Below are positions 54,035 through 62,962 of a DNA stretch of 64,000 bases, one piece after another. Made by a program: the position numbers and the translations under genes. Numbering within the stretch: position 1 is the first letter of the stretch; each line of letters begins with the position of its first letter. Source of the DNA: Dyadobacter sp. 50-39 (GTDB taxonomy: Bacteria; Bacteroidota; Bacteroidia; Cytophagales; Spirosomataceae); assembly GCA_001898145.1 (NCBI GenBank), contig MKSR01000040.1:806001-870000 (forward strand), in the 5' to 3' direction. A model generated the notes under the pieces. That model was not told where the DNA came from. It made no database searches and saw nothing but the letters and a program-made list of their open reading frames with translations.

Positions 54035-54120
54035 ATTTGTCCATCCCGATTTAGACATTTCCGATATCTGGGGCTCACGTACCGGACAATGGGACAAATC
54101 GAATGAATAGTTGGACAAAT
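54035..54120 (-). promoter_or_regulatory. GGACAAAT repeats upstream of the pair-3 SusC gene
   Basis: The octamer GGACAAAT occurs on the + strand at 54092-54099 and 54113-54120, 21 bp apart (two helix turns), and in inverted form (ATTTGTCC) at 54035-54042. A shorter GGACAAT lies at 54084-54090. They sit 24-109 bp upstream of the SusC start in the 303-bp gap to the regulator gene. AraC-type output domains of hybrid systems often bind repeated sites, so these are good candidates. I saw no other feature in the gap. Confidence 0.5.
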
Positions 54121-54314
54121 GTGTCTCTTAAAACCTTGCAGCAAGGGATCCAAATGTTTATAAATAGGGGTTCATTTGTAAACCGGCGCAAAAAATCGGG
54201 CTATTTTTTCGCCCTTTATTCCATTTCCCCCATGTGCGGAAGGCTGGAACGGGTGAGCAGGTAATGAGCAGGCGGCGGCGGGCGGATATAAGAGTATCAG
54301 GCTCTCTTGTTGCA

Positions 54315-57300
54315 TTATTCCAATATTTGCGAGGCATGATTTCTGCGGTATTCGGTAGGCAGCATCTGGTATTCTTCCTTGAAATGCCGAGCGAAGTATT
54401 TAGGGTTATTGAAACCGACCTGGTAGGCGATTTCGGAAACCGTCAGCTGGCTTTTTTCAAGCAGGCTGGCCGCCCTCCGCATCCGGATAATGCGGATGAA
54501 TTCGACAGGCGTTTTGCCCGTCAGCGAAAGTATTTTTTTATACAAATAAACCCGGCTCATCGACATCGCATCGCTCAGCTGCTCCACGGTATAATCGGCA
54601 TTGGCGAGGTTTTCCTCCACCACCTTCACGGCGTTGTTCACAAATTGCTCGTCCATCGACCGCACGGCCACTTCGCTCGGGCGGATCTCGATGTGCTGCT
54701 GGAACTGCTTTTGCAACTGCTCGCGCTGTGCAATCAGGTTCGCAATCCGCACCCGCAGAATGTCCAGCCTGAACGGCTTGGTCACATACGCATCCGCGCC
54801 GGTCTGGTACCCTTGCAGCTGCTGCTCATCCTCTGCGCGTGCAGTGAGCAGCACCACCGGAATATGTGAAATGCGCCGGTCGGACTTAATGCTCCGGCAA
54901 AGCTCGATGCCGTCCATTTCGGGCATCATCACGTCGCTCACGATCAGATCGGGAATGTGTTCGAGGGTCGTATCGAGGCCGGTTTTGCCATTGGCGGCTT
55001 CGAGTATCCGGTATTCTTTCTGCAATACTTCTTTGAGATACTCTCTGAACTCGTCGTTGTCCTCCACGAGCAGTACGAGCGGCTTTTCCTTGCCTGCTTT
55101 TTCTTCGGCAAGGTCGATATCGATCGTGGCGGCATCGGCGGGAGCTATGCCCGTCACCTGCGCGGGTACCGTGCGTGCCAGGCGCTCCCGGAGGGGTATT
55201 GTCACCGTAAAGGTGCTGCCCTTCCCCGCCTCGCTGGCCAGGTCAATGGTCCCTTCATGCATTCTGACGAACTCGCCGGCGATCGAAAGCCCGATACCGC
55301 TGCCCTGGTTCATGATATGCCCGGGCATAGGGTGCTGGTAAAAACGGTCGAAAACCTTCTGGTGCGCTTCGGCCGGGATACCAATGCCCGAGTCTTCCAC
55401 CCGGATCTCCAATGCCTCGCTGCCCTCGTGCCCCACGATCCGCAGCCGTACCGTCACCTGTCCGTTCTCAGGCGTGAACTTGAAGGCGTTGGAGAGCAGG
55501 TTATACATCACTTTCGACAATTTATCCTGGTCGAAATCGGCATAGCGCGACTCTACCGCACTTTCAAACCGGTACCGGATGTGCTTGTGTTCGGAGAGAT
55601 CGGAGAACGTCTGCGCGATTTGCCTCACAAACTGGACAATGTCGCCCCGCTCGGGCATAAAGCGGGTTTCTTCTACTTCCAGCTTTTTAAAATCGAGCAT
55701 TTGCGTCACCAGGTTGAGCAACCGCTGGGCGTTCCTGTGCACGAGCGAGAGCTGCCGGTGCACGGTATGGTCGGAGGCAATGCCCCTTAGCAGGTTTTCG
55801 AGCGGCGTAAGCATGAGCGTAAGCGGCGTGCGGAACTCGTGGCTCACATTGGTAAAGAATTTGATCTTCATCAGGTCCAGCTCATGCATCTGCTGGGCAT
55901 AATGCCGCTCCTGTTCCAGCTTGAAATTCATCCGCTCCCGCTCGATCAGTACCCAGCGCGCGATCATCAATGCGCCGGCCACCAATAGAAAATACAGCAA
56001 ATAGGCCCACGGCGTTTTCCAGAATGGCGGCAATATCCTGATTTCCAGCCTGCGTTCAGTGGCCGCGCCCCCTTCCCGGGTTTTCACCTTGAACACATAG
56101 CTTCCGGGGTCAAGGTTGGTGTACGTGATACGGCGCGTGTTGTCGGCTTCGAACCACTGGTCGTTGAACCCCTGCATGGTGTACAGGTAATGGTTTTTTT
56201 CAGGATGGAGAAAATTCAGCGCCGCGAATTCGATCGTAAATACATTCTGGCTGTGTTCCAGTTCAATGCGGTCCGTGATCGAGACTGATTTGTCCAGCAC
56301 CCGGCTGCCGTCCGCCTGCACACCGGGTCGAATGCTTTTATTAAAAACCTGGAAATCGGTCAGTACCACTTTCGAGGCGGTACGCTCGTCGGTTACCCGC
56401 GCAGGATCGAAAATGGAGAAACCGTTCGCCCCGCCGAAAACGAGCTCGCCGGAGCGCAGCCGGAGTGCCGCATTCTCGTTAAAACCGCGCCCCTGCAAGC
56501 CGTCGACCTCATTATAGGTGCGCAGCCTGAATGCCGCCGGGGCACCTGCGGCGTCCCTTTTGGTAACCTGCCAATGCACCACGCCTTTCGGCGTGCCGAG
56601 CCAGAGTGCCTGCCGCGCGTCGACCAGCACCGTTAATATGGAATTGTCGGGCAATCCGTGACGGGTGTCGTAGGTCACAAATGCATTCCGCGCCGCATCG
56701 TACCGGTTAAGCCCCTCGCCAGTCCCGATCCAGATCGTGCCCGACGCATCCTGCACGAGCGACATGACCGCATCGCTGCTGAGGCTGTTACCGTTGCCGG
56801 GAACATGCTGATAATGCACAAAACGCCCGGTCTGTCGCATTAACACATCGATTCCGTTCGCAGTACCGATCCAAAGGTTGCCCTGCTTGTCTTCCAGCAT
56901 GGCGGAAATGTAGTCGGAGCTGACGGAGTTGGGGGCCAGGTTGCGGAAGTGCCGGAAGCTCTTCGCCGACCTGTCGAACAAATCCAGGCCATCGGCCATG
57001 GTACCAACCCAAAGCCGCCGCCGCGAATCCTCGAACAGCTCCCAGACCCGGTCGTCGACCAGGCTGGTGGAATCGGCCGGATCGTGCAGGTAGCGGGTAA
57101 ATTTCTGCCCGTCGTAGCGGTTGAGCCCGCCAAAATAGGTCCCGATCCAAAGCACCTCGTCGCGATCAAGGAACAGGCTCACGATCACGTCGTTACTCAG
57201 GCTGCCCGCATCGCCTGGCTTGTTCCGGAACTGCCGGAAGCTGTTGTTTTTACGGTCATAGTAAATGAGCCCGCCGCCATTGGTTCCCACCCAGAGATTC

Positions 57301-58454
57301 CCCTTCCGGTCTTCGGCAAATACGTTGACGTCGTCGAACGGCAGGCTTGCGGGGTCCCCGGGTAAATGGCGGATCAGCGAAAACCGGAAAATGTTTTCGT
57401 GGTAATTGCAAAAACCTTGCTTGTAAGTGCCCGCCCAGATCATGCCTGTGGCGTCCTTGTACAATGCCTGGATGCTATTCTGGCTGATCGTGCGGGGATC
57501 TCCCGGATTGGAACGGAGCGTGACAACGCTGCCGCTCTGCTTGTCCAGCACGTTGATCCCACCATGGTCGGTACCGATCCAGATCCGCCCGTCGGGTCCG
57601 GAAATCATCGCGCTCACGGCGTTGTTGCTCAGCCTGAAATCCGCGCCGCCCGTGGCCGCCACGCGGAGGGTATTCTTTTTAAAATCAAAGTTAAATGCCC
57701 CGACAGCCGCCTTCACAATGTAAACCCAGGGTTCGCCCTGGCCGTCCACAAACACTTTGTGGTTCGACAATTTGCCCAGGTTCCGGCGCTGCAACAATGC
57801 GCTGCGGATGTCGATCGCGTGGGTGGCGGCATTTACACGGGCCAGAAAGCCATCGTCACATACGACCCAGAGGTTTCCCCGGGCATCCTCGTCGAAGTCG
57901 GAAATGGCGCGTGTGCCGGGTGCATCCTGTGTAGGCCCGAAACGCACTTTGATCAGCTTCCTGGAAGCGGTACGGTATTGCAATAGCCCCAGCTTGTTGT
58001 GGCTGATCCAGTAGTCGCCGGAGCGGGTTTTGATAATGCGGCTGAAATCCGCGTCGCGGAGTCCGAAACGCTGTGCAGCGCGGCCGACGTTGTGATCGAT
58101 CGTTTCCGTAACCGGGTCGTAAATGTCAAATCCGAGCCGGGTACTGATCCAGATAAAACCTGCCGGATCTTCGAAAAGCGCATTGACCTGGTGATCGGAA
58201 ATGCTGGCCGAATCGGCCGGATCGTGCTTGAAAATCCGGAATGCATAACCATCGAAGCGATTGAGTCCGTTGGCTGTGCCGATCCACACAAACCCCCGGC
58301 TGTCTTTGAGGAAACAGTTGACCTGATTGTGGGACAGTCCTTTTTCAGTATTGTAACGGACAAACTGATAGTCTGCCGGCTGGGCTGCTGTACTTCCTGC
58401 CCATCCCGCAAGTCCTGCCAGCACCAGCCATAAATTGATCACCCACCGCTTCAT
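54315..58454 (-). CDS. Hybrid two-component system regulator (HTCS) of the locus
   Basis: 1379 residues from MKRWVINLWLVLAGLAGWAG (signal peptide ending TAAQ). The periplasmic part (about 25-750) consists of about 14 Reg_prop repeats (e.g. FLKDSRGFVWIGTANGLNRF) forming two propellers, followed by a Y_Y_Y domain (about 745-810). One membrane helix lies near 815-835. The kinase has its H-box at about 870-890 (FFTNVSHEFRTPLTLMLTPL, phospho-His in SHE) and an ATP lid (SGIGIPAEAHQKVFDRFYQH). A receiver domain begins near 1120 (PLVLLVEDNDEFREYLKEVL), and the C-terminal AraC HTH lies near 1275-1375 (SEIAYQVGFNNPKYFARHFK). It senses an oligosaccharide in the periplasm and switches on the adjacent locus. 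Confidence 0.95.
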   Translation of the reverse strand: MKRWVINLWLVLAGLAGWAGSTAAQPADYQFVRYNTEKGLSHNQVNCFLKDSRGFVWIGTANGLNRFDGYAFRIFKHDPADSASISDHQVNALFEDPAGFIWISTRLGFDIYDPVTETIDHNVGRAAQRFGLRDADFSRIIKTRSGDYWISHNKLGLLQYRTASRKLIKVRFGPTQDAPGTRAISDFDEDARGNLWVVCDDGFLARVNAATHAIDIRSALLQRRNLGKLSNHKVFVDGQGEPWVYIVKAAVGAFNFDFKKNTLRVAATGGADFRLSNNAVSAMISGPDGRIWIGTDHGGINVLDKQSGSVVTLRSNPGDPRTISQNSIQALYKDATGMIWAGTYKQGFCNYHENIFRFSLIRHLPGDPASLPFDDVNVFAEDRKGNLWVGTNGGGLIYYDRKNNSFRQFRNKPGDAGSLSNDVIVSLFLDRDEVLWIGTYFGGLNRYDGQKFTRYLHDPADSTSLVDDRVWELFEDSRRRLWVGTMADGLDLFDRSAKSFRHFRNLAPNSVSSDYISAMLEDKQGNLWIGTANGIDVLMRQTGRFVHYQHVPGNGNSLSSDAVMSLVQDASGTIWIGTGEGLNRYDAARNAFVTYDTRHGLPDNSILTVLVDARQALWLGTPKGVVHWQVTKRDAAGAPAAFRLRTYNEVDGLQGRGFNENAALRLRSGELVFGGANGFSIFDPARVTDERTASKVVLTDFQVFNKSIRPGVQADGSRVLDKSVSITDRIELEHSQNVFTIEFAALNFLHPEKNHYLYTMQGFNDQWFEADNTRRITYTNLDPGSYVFKVKTREGGAATERRLEIRILPPFWKTPWAYLLYFLLVAGALMIARWVLIERERMNFKLEQERHYAQQMHELDLMKIKFFTNVSHEFRTPLTLMLTPLENLLRGIASDHTVHRQLSLVHRNAQRLLNLVTQMLDFKKLEVEETRFMPERGDIVQFVRQIAQTFSDLSEHKHIRYRFESAVESRYADFDQDKLSKVMYNLLSNAFKFTPENGQVTVRLRIVGHEGSEALEIRVEDSGIGIPAEAHQKVFDRFYQHPMPGHIMNQGSGIGLSIAGEFVRMHEGTIDLASEAGKGSTFTVTIPLRERLARTVPAQVTGIAPADAATIDIDLAEEKAGKEKPLVLLVEDNDEFREYLKEVLQKEYRILEAANGKTGLDTTLEHIPDLIVSDVMMPEMDGIELCRSIKSDRRISHIPVVLLTARAEDEQQLQGYQTGADAYVTKPFRLDILRVRIANLIAQREQLQKQFQQHIEIRPSEVAVRSMDEQFVNNAVKVVEENLANADYTVEQLSDAMSMSRVYLYKKILSLTGKTPVEFIRIIRMRRAASLLEKSQLTVSEIAYQVGFNNPKYFARHFKEEYQMLPTEYRRNHASQILE

Positions 58455-58518
58455 TCCCGTGAAGGTAACATCGTTTTTCTTCAAAAAGAATTCCAAATTG
58501 TTCCATTAAATTGCCTGA

Positions 58519-59193
58519 ATGAAGATCCTGATCATCGAAGACGAGCCCGGCCTGGCCGAGAGCATTGGCGCATACCTGACCGCCCAGGACTACCTGTGCG
58601 AGTACGCCGGCACATGGGCACAGGCGCGGGAGAAAGTGGAAATGTACCGCTACGACTGCATCCTGCTCGACCTGATGCTGCCCGGCGGCGATGGTATGGA
58701 CATTCTGGAAACCCTCAAAAAGCAGGGCCAGCAAGATGGCGTCATCATCATTTCGGCCAAGGGCGACTACGAGAGCAAGATCAGGGGCCTGCATACGGGC
58801 GCGGACGATTACCTGGTCAAACCATTTCATTTACCCGAACTCGCCGCGCGCATTTACTCAGTGATCCGCCGGAGGAGCTTTGCCAACCATAACCAGGTGG
58901 TGCAGCATGAATTGAAGGTCGATCTGCTCAGTAAAACGGTCACCGTCCACGGCACGCCGGTGGTACTCACCAAAAAGGAGCTTGATCTTTTGCTGTTTTT
59001 TATCGGGAACAAAAACCGGGTAATTGCCAAAAGTGCATTGGCGGAGCATTTGTCGGGTGATATTGCCGATATGTTCGACAACCACGATTTCGTGTATGCG
59101 CATGTCAAAAACCTTAAAAAGAAGCTGAGCGAAGCTGGCTACGGTAATTATCTGAAAACCATCTACGGAACGGGCTACAAATGGGAAGGATGA
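58519..59193 (+). CDS. OmpR-family response regulator
   Basis: 224 residues. The receiver domain MKILIIEDEPGLAESIGAYL has the phospho-accepting Asp in CILLDLMLPGGDGMD (near 52) and the conserved Lys in DDYLVKPFHLPEL. The winged-helix DNA-binding domain (about 125-222) shows VVLTKKELDLLLFFIGNKNR and HVKNLKKKLSEAGYGNYLKT with the final GTGYKWEG wing. It works with the histidine kinase whose start overlaps its stop by 4 bp (ATGA). It is divergent from the HTCS gene by only 64 bp, so the two promoters must share that gap. Likely targets are the downstream outer-membrane protein and PAP2 genes. Confidence 0.95.
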   Translation: MKILIIEDEPGLAESIGAYLTAQDYLCEYAGTWAQAREKVEMYRYDCILLDLMLPGGDGMDILETLKKQGQQDGVIIISAKGDYESKIRGLHTGADDYLVKPFHLPELAARIYSVIRRRSFANHNQVVQHELKVDLLSKTVTVHGTPVVLTKKELDLLLFFIGNKNRVIAKSALAEHLSGDIADMFDNHDFVYAHVKNLKKKLSEAGYGNYLKTIYGTGYKWEG

Positions 59194-60461
59194 AAAAGCT
59201 GCTCGACCAGAGCCTGCGGCCGCTGGTGATCTACGCATTCATGGTGCTGGTGATCAGCATTCCGGTGTATTTCGTGATCATCGACTGGATCTGGGAAAAC
59301 GAACTGGACAAGCACCATTATGCCATCCGCGAAAAGCTTGAAAAGCGGCTTACCCACCTGAGCATGCCCGACACCGCGGTGGATAACATGATCGCCGTAC
59401 TCGACAATGTGCAGCCCGGCTTCTCGTTCAGCGAAGCCCCCGCCCCCCGGCCCGACAGCCTTTATACCATCATCCGCTTCGACGATTTCATGCAAGAGCG
59501 GGAGCAATTCCGCTGCCTGACCACCGATATCCGCCTGAACAACAAGCTGTACCGCGTACTGATCGAAACGAATATGGAGGAGATCGACGAGACGATCCTG
59601 GCCATCGCCGCGGTAACCATTTTCTTCATCATGCTGCTGCTCGCCGGCTTCATTTACCTCAACCAGAAAACCGCCCTGCGGATCTGGCAGCCGTTTTACG
59701 ACACGCTGTCCGGCCTGCGCGGTTTTCGCCTGGAAACCGGCAAAGCGGTACCCTTACCGGCCTCGGACGTGACCGAGTTTGCCGACCTGAATGCAAGCCT
59801 GGACTCCCTGATGCAGGGCAGCCTGGCCTCCTACCGACAGCAGAAGGAATTCACCGAAAACGCCTCCCACGAGTTACAGACCCCGCTGGCCATTGTCAAG
59901 TCGCGGCTCGACATGCTTTTACAGAGCCAGTCCCTAGATGGGGGCCAGATGCGGATCGTGGAGCAGGTATACCAGGCTATCAACCGCGTTTCCCGCATTA
60001 ACAAAAACCTGCTCCTGCTCGCCCGCATCGAGCACGCGCAGTTCGAAGAAAAAGAGCGCATCGCCCTCGACGAAACCATTGCGGGCATTGCTGCACAGTT
60101 CACCGATCGCTTCGAAAACAATGCATTGCATTATACCGAAAGCATCGAACCGTTCGCGGTGGAGGCCAATGCGGTACTGACGGAAATCCTGCTCACCAAC
60201 CTGCTTGTAAACGCAGTGCGCTACACGCCGGCGGGCGGCGATATCCGCGTCCGCCTCGGTGCCGGCGTGCTGACCGTGTCCAACACCGGCTCGGCCGCAT
60301 TGCTGGCGGAAAACCTTTTCCGGCGGTTCGCGCAGGCGTCGGGAGAGCATGCGGGAAGCGGGCTGGGGCTCGCGATCGCCCGCGAGATCTGCGAGCGTTC
60401 CGGCTGGCACATCGGCTACGATTTTCATGGCGGTATGCACCACTTCATAATCCGCTTCTGA
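59190..60461 (+). CDS. Membrane sensor histidine kinase
   Basis: 423 residues from the ATG at 59190, which overlaps the regulator stop; an ATG three codons earlier is also in frame. First membrane helix about 10-32, periplasmic sensor (about 33-135) with MREKLEKR-type charged stretches, second helix near 137-160, a HAMP-like linker, then the H-box EFTENASHELQTPLAIVKSR (phospho-His near 225). ATP-binding motifs are LLTNLLVNAVRYTPAGGDIR and GSGLGLAIAREICE. The family phosphorylates the paired OmpR-type regulator in response to an envelope signal; the signal is unknown. Gene order kinase, outer-membrane protein, phosphatase suggests an envelope or phosphate/antimicrobial stimulus. Confidence 0.95.
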   Translation: MKKLLDQSLRPLVIYAFMVLVISIPVYFVIIDWIWENELDKHHYAIREKLEKRLTHLSMPDTAVDNMIAVLDNVQPGFSFSEAPAPRPDSLYTIIRFDDFMQEREQFRCLTTDIRLNNKLYRVLIETNMEEIDETILAIAAVTIFFIMLLLAGFIYLNQKTALRIWQPFYDTLSGLRGFRLETGKAVPLPASDVTEFADLNASLDSLMQGSLASYRQQKEFTENASHELQTPLAIVKSRLDMLLQSQSLDGGQMRIVEQVYQAINRVSRINKNLLLLARIEHAQFEEKERIALDETIAGIAAQFTDRFENNALHYTESIEPFAVEANAVLTEILLTNLLVNAVRYTPAGGDIRVRLGAGVLTVSNTGSAALLAENLFRRFAQASGEHAGSGLGLAIAREICERSGWHIGYDFHGGMHHFIIRF

Positions 60462-60526
60462 ATTCGAAATTTCTTCCAAATCGGTCCTCATTTTTGCCAT
60501 CAGATCGTCCCAAAAAGATACGCTGA

Positions 60527-62950
60527 ATGGCTTTCCAAAGAATCCTGACCTTGCTTTGCTGCTTTTTCATCATGACACGGCTCAGCGCACAGGTGAGTAA
60601 AGTAACCCTTTCCGGGCAGGTCACTTCCCTGGCCACAGGGCAGGCGCTTGCGTTTGTAAATATTGTGCTTAAAGCTGAAAAGGACAGCGCTTTTGTGACC
60701 GGTACAATCACCAATGAACGCGGCCGGTTCAGCCTGCCGGACGTCCGGAGCGGAAACTACCGGATCGAATGCGTGTCCCTCGGGTATAAAGCTTTGCAAA
60801 AACCCATTACCGTCGGCACATTGAGCCCTTTTCTCGATCTCGGCGATTTCAGGATGGCCGACGATACCCAAAACTTGCAGGAAGTGACCGTTACAGGTCA
60901 GCAGGCCGACGGCGTGGACGACAAACTCGACCGCAAGACATTCAATATCGGCCGTAATGTGAGCCAGAGCGGTGGATCGGTGTTGCAGGCGCTCAAAAAC
61001 CTTCCGGGCGTGACGGCCGGAGAAGACGGCAAAGTGCTTCTGCGGGGCAGTGACAAAGTGGCGATCCTCATCGACGGCCGCCAGACCGCGCTCACCGGTT
61101 TCGGCAGCCAGACCAGCCTTGACAACATCCCGGCATCGGCCATCGAACGCATTGAAATCATCAACAACCCTTCGGCGCGTTACGACGCGAATGGTAATGC
61201 AGGCATTATCAACATTATTTACAAAAAGGAAAAACAGGAAGGCTTCAACGGGAAAATCGGGATGGCGGCCGGGCTGGGAGCTTTGTGGGTACGGAAAGAA
61301 AACCTGCCCGACATCCGCCCGCAATACCGGAATACCCTCAAACTGAACCCCTCGCTGGCGCTGAACTACAAAAAGAAGAAGGTAAATGTGTTTTTGCAGG
61401 GGGACTACCTGCACACGCCCACCCTCAACAAGAACGAGTTCGTGAACCGGTATTACGACAGCGGCGATACCGTGCGGCAGCAAACCAAACGCAACCGCAG
61501 CACCAATGTGGTTACCGCCAAAACCGGTGCCGACTGGACCTTCGACGAGCGCAATGCGTTGTCGGTATCGGCGCTGTTCAGCAGCGAGAAAATCCTCGAC
61601 CGCGGGGACGAACCTTTTTTCAATGCCAACCTCACCCGGCGAAACCGCCTCTGGCAGTTTCTCGAAGACGAACTGAAAACCACCGTTACCGCCAGCGCCT
61701 CTTACCAGCATAAATATGCCCAGCCGGGGCATTTGCTCAATATCGGCCTCAACTATACTTTTCATCGCGAGAACGAGCAGTATTTTTTCACCAACATCAT
61801 GCCCGATTTTACAGGTAAGGATGCGTTCAAGCTGCTTTCCGATGAAAATGTGATGGATTTCAATGCCGACTACATCCGTCCGCTGCGCTACGGGCGGCTG
61901 GAAGCGGGCGTGAAAATGCGAAGGCGATTCATCCCTACGAATATGCAGTTTTTTCCGGGCGTCGGCACGCCAGGGTCCCATTCGCCCATCGACAGTCTGG
62001 CAGGCGGCTGGGCGGACTACAAGGAGACCATCCCGGCCGTCTACGGCAACTATGTTTTTGAAAACAGGGATTTTGAGCTGGAAGCCGGCCTTCGCGTCGA
62101 ATACGTTCATCTGCGTTACGAAGTCAACCCTACCCACCCTACCTACCACAGCGACGGATATAGCTATGCGAAACCATTTCCCAACGTCCGTTTCGCCTAT
62201 AAAATCGACGACCGCAATAAGTTTTCATTGTTTTACAACCGCCGCGTAGACCGGCCTAACGAGGTGGATATCCGGATTTTCCCCAAATATGACGATGCGG
62301 AGATCATCAAGATAGGCAACCCTGCGCTCAAACCGCAGTTTACCAGTAGCTGGGAGGCCGGCTACAAAACCAGCTGGTCCGGCGGGTCGCTCTATGGTGC
62401 ATTATACCGGAAGCAGATCAACGGGACCATCACCCGCATTGGCACCATCGTGCCGGGCAGTACATTGATCTACAATATCTTTCAAAACGCCGGTAAAAGT
62501 TACAGTACGGGCGGCGAGCTGGTTTTACAGCAGGATATCGCCCCCTGGTTTTCCGTGAATGTCAATGGGAATGTTTATAAAAACACGGTCGATGCGTTCA
62601 CTGTCGAAAATCTGTACCCTGTCAGATCCATTTTCAGCGCTGGCAAACAGACGCTTACTTCCGGCAGCGGCAAAGTGAGTGCGCTGCTCAAAGGCAAGAA
62701 GACCGAGCTGCAAGTGGTAGCTGTTTACCAGGCCCCGGACATCGTGCCGCAGGGACGCACAGGACACCGGTTTTCGGTGGATGCCGGTGCCAAACGACAG
62801 CTGCCGAAAGGGGAGGTATTCGTGAACGCCACCGACCTTTTCGGGACCCTGGTAATCCGCAAAACCGTGTATGGCGACGGTTTTCATTACACCAGCCGGG
62901 ATTACTACGAAACACAGCTCATCCGGGCCGGATACAACTTTAAATTTTAA
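60527..62950 (+). CDS. Outer-membrane TonB-dependent receptor-like protein
   Basis: 807 residues with a signal peptide (ending RLSAQ). A carboxypeptidase-regulatory-like domain (about 27-105, LSGQVTSLATGQALAFVNIV, then GRFSLPDVRSGNYRIECVSL) is followed by a plug (about 125-235, NLPGVTAGEDGKVLLRGSDK, IDGRQTALTGFGSQTSLDNI) and an OMP_b-brl_3-type barrel ending in YNFKF. It is not of the SusC kind: the SusC signature and the partner SusD are missing. Proteins of this type may import peptides, metals or small solutes, or act in envelope remodelling. It is 65 bp behind the kinase gene and probably under its control. Confidence 0.9.
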   Translation: MAFQRILTLLCCFFIMTRLSAQVSKVTLSGQVTSLATGQALAFVNIVLKAEKDSAFVTGTITNERGRFSLPDVRSGNYRIECVSLGYKALQKPITVGTLSPFLDLGDFRMADDTQNLQEVTVTGQQADGVDDKLDRKTFNIGRNVSQSGGSVLQALKNLPGVTAGEDGKVLLRGSDKVAILIDGRQTALTGFGSQTSLDNIPASAIERIEIINNPSARYDANGNAGIINIIYKKEKQEGFNGKIGMAAGLGALWVRKENLPDIRPQYRNTLKLNPSLALNYKKKKVNVFLQGDYLHTPTLNKNEFVNRYYDSGDTVRQQTKRNRSTNVVTAKTGADWTFDERNALSVSALFSSEKILDRGDEPFFNANLTRRNRLWQFLEDELKTTVTASASYQHKYAQPGHLLNIGLNYTFHRENEQYFFTNIMPDFTGKDAFKLLSDENVMDFNADYIRPLRYGRLEAGVKMRRRFIPTNMQFFPGVGTPGSHSPIDSLAGGWADYKETIPAVYGNYVFENRDFELEAGLRVEYVHLRYEVNPTHPTYHSDGYSYAKPFPNVRFAYKIDDRNKFSLFYNRRVDRPNEVDIRIFPKYDDAEIIKIGNPALKPQFTSSWEAGYKTSWSGGSLYGALYRKQINGTITRIGTIVPGSTLIYNIFQNAGKSYSTGGELVLQQDIAPWFSVNVNGNVYKNTVDAFTVENLYPVRSIFSAGKQTLTSGSGKVSALLKGKKTELQVVAVYQAPDIVPQGRTGHRFSVDAGAKRQLPKGEVFVNATDLFGTLVIRKTVYGDGFHYTSRDYYETQLIRAGYNFKF

Positions 62951-62962
62951 CAATCACATACC

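Noticed and set aside
60500-62149. 549-codon reverse frame over the outer-membrane receptor
   Set aside because: Shadow of the receptor gene, which has signal peptide, plug and barrel end.
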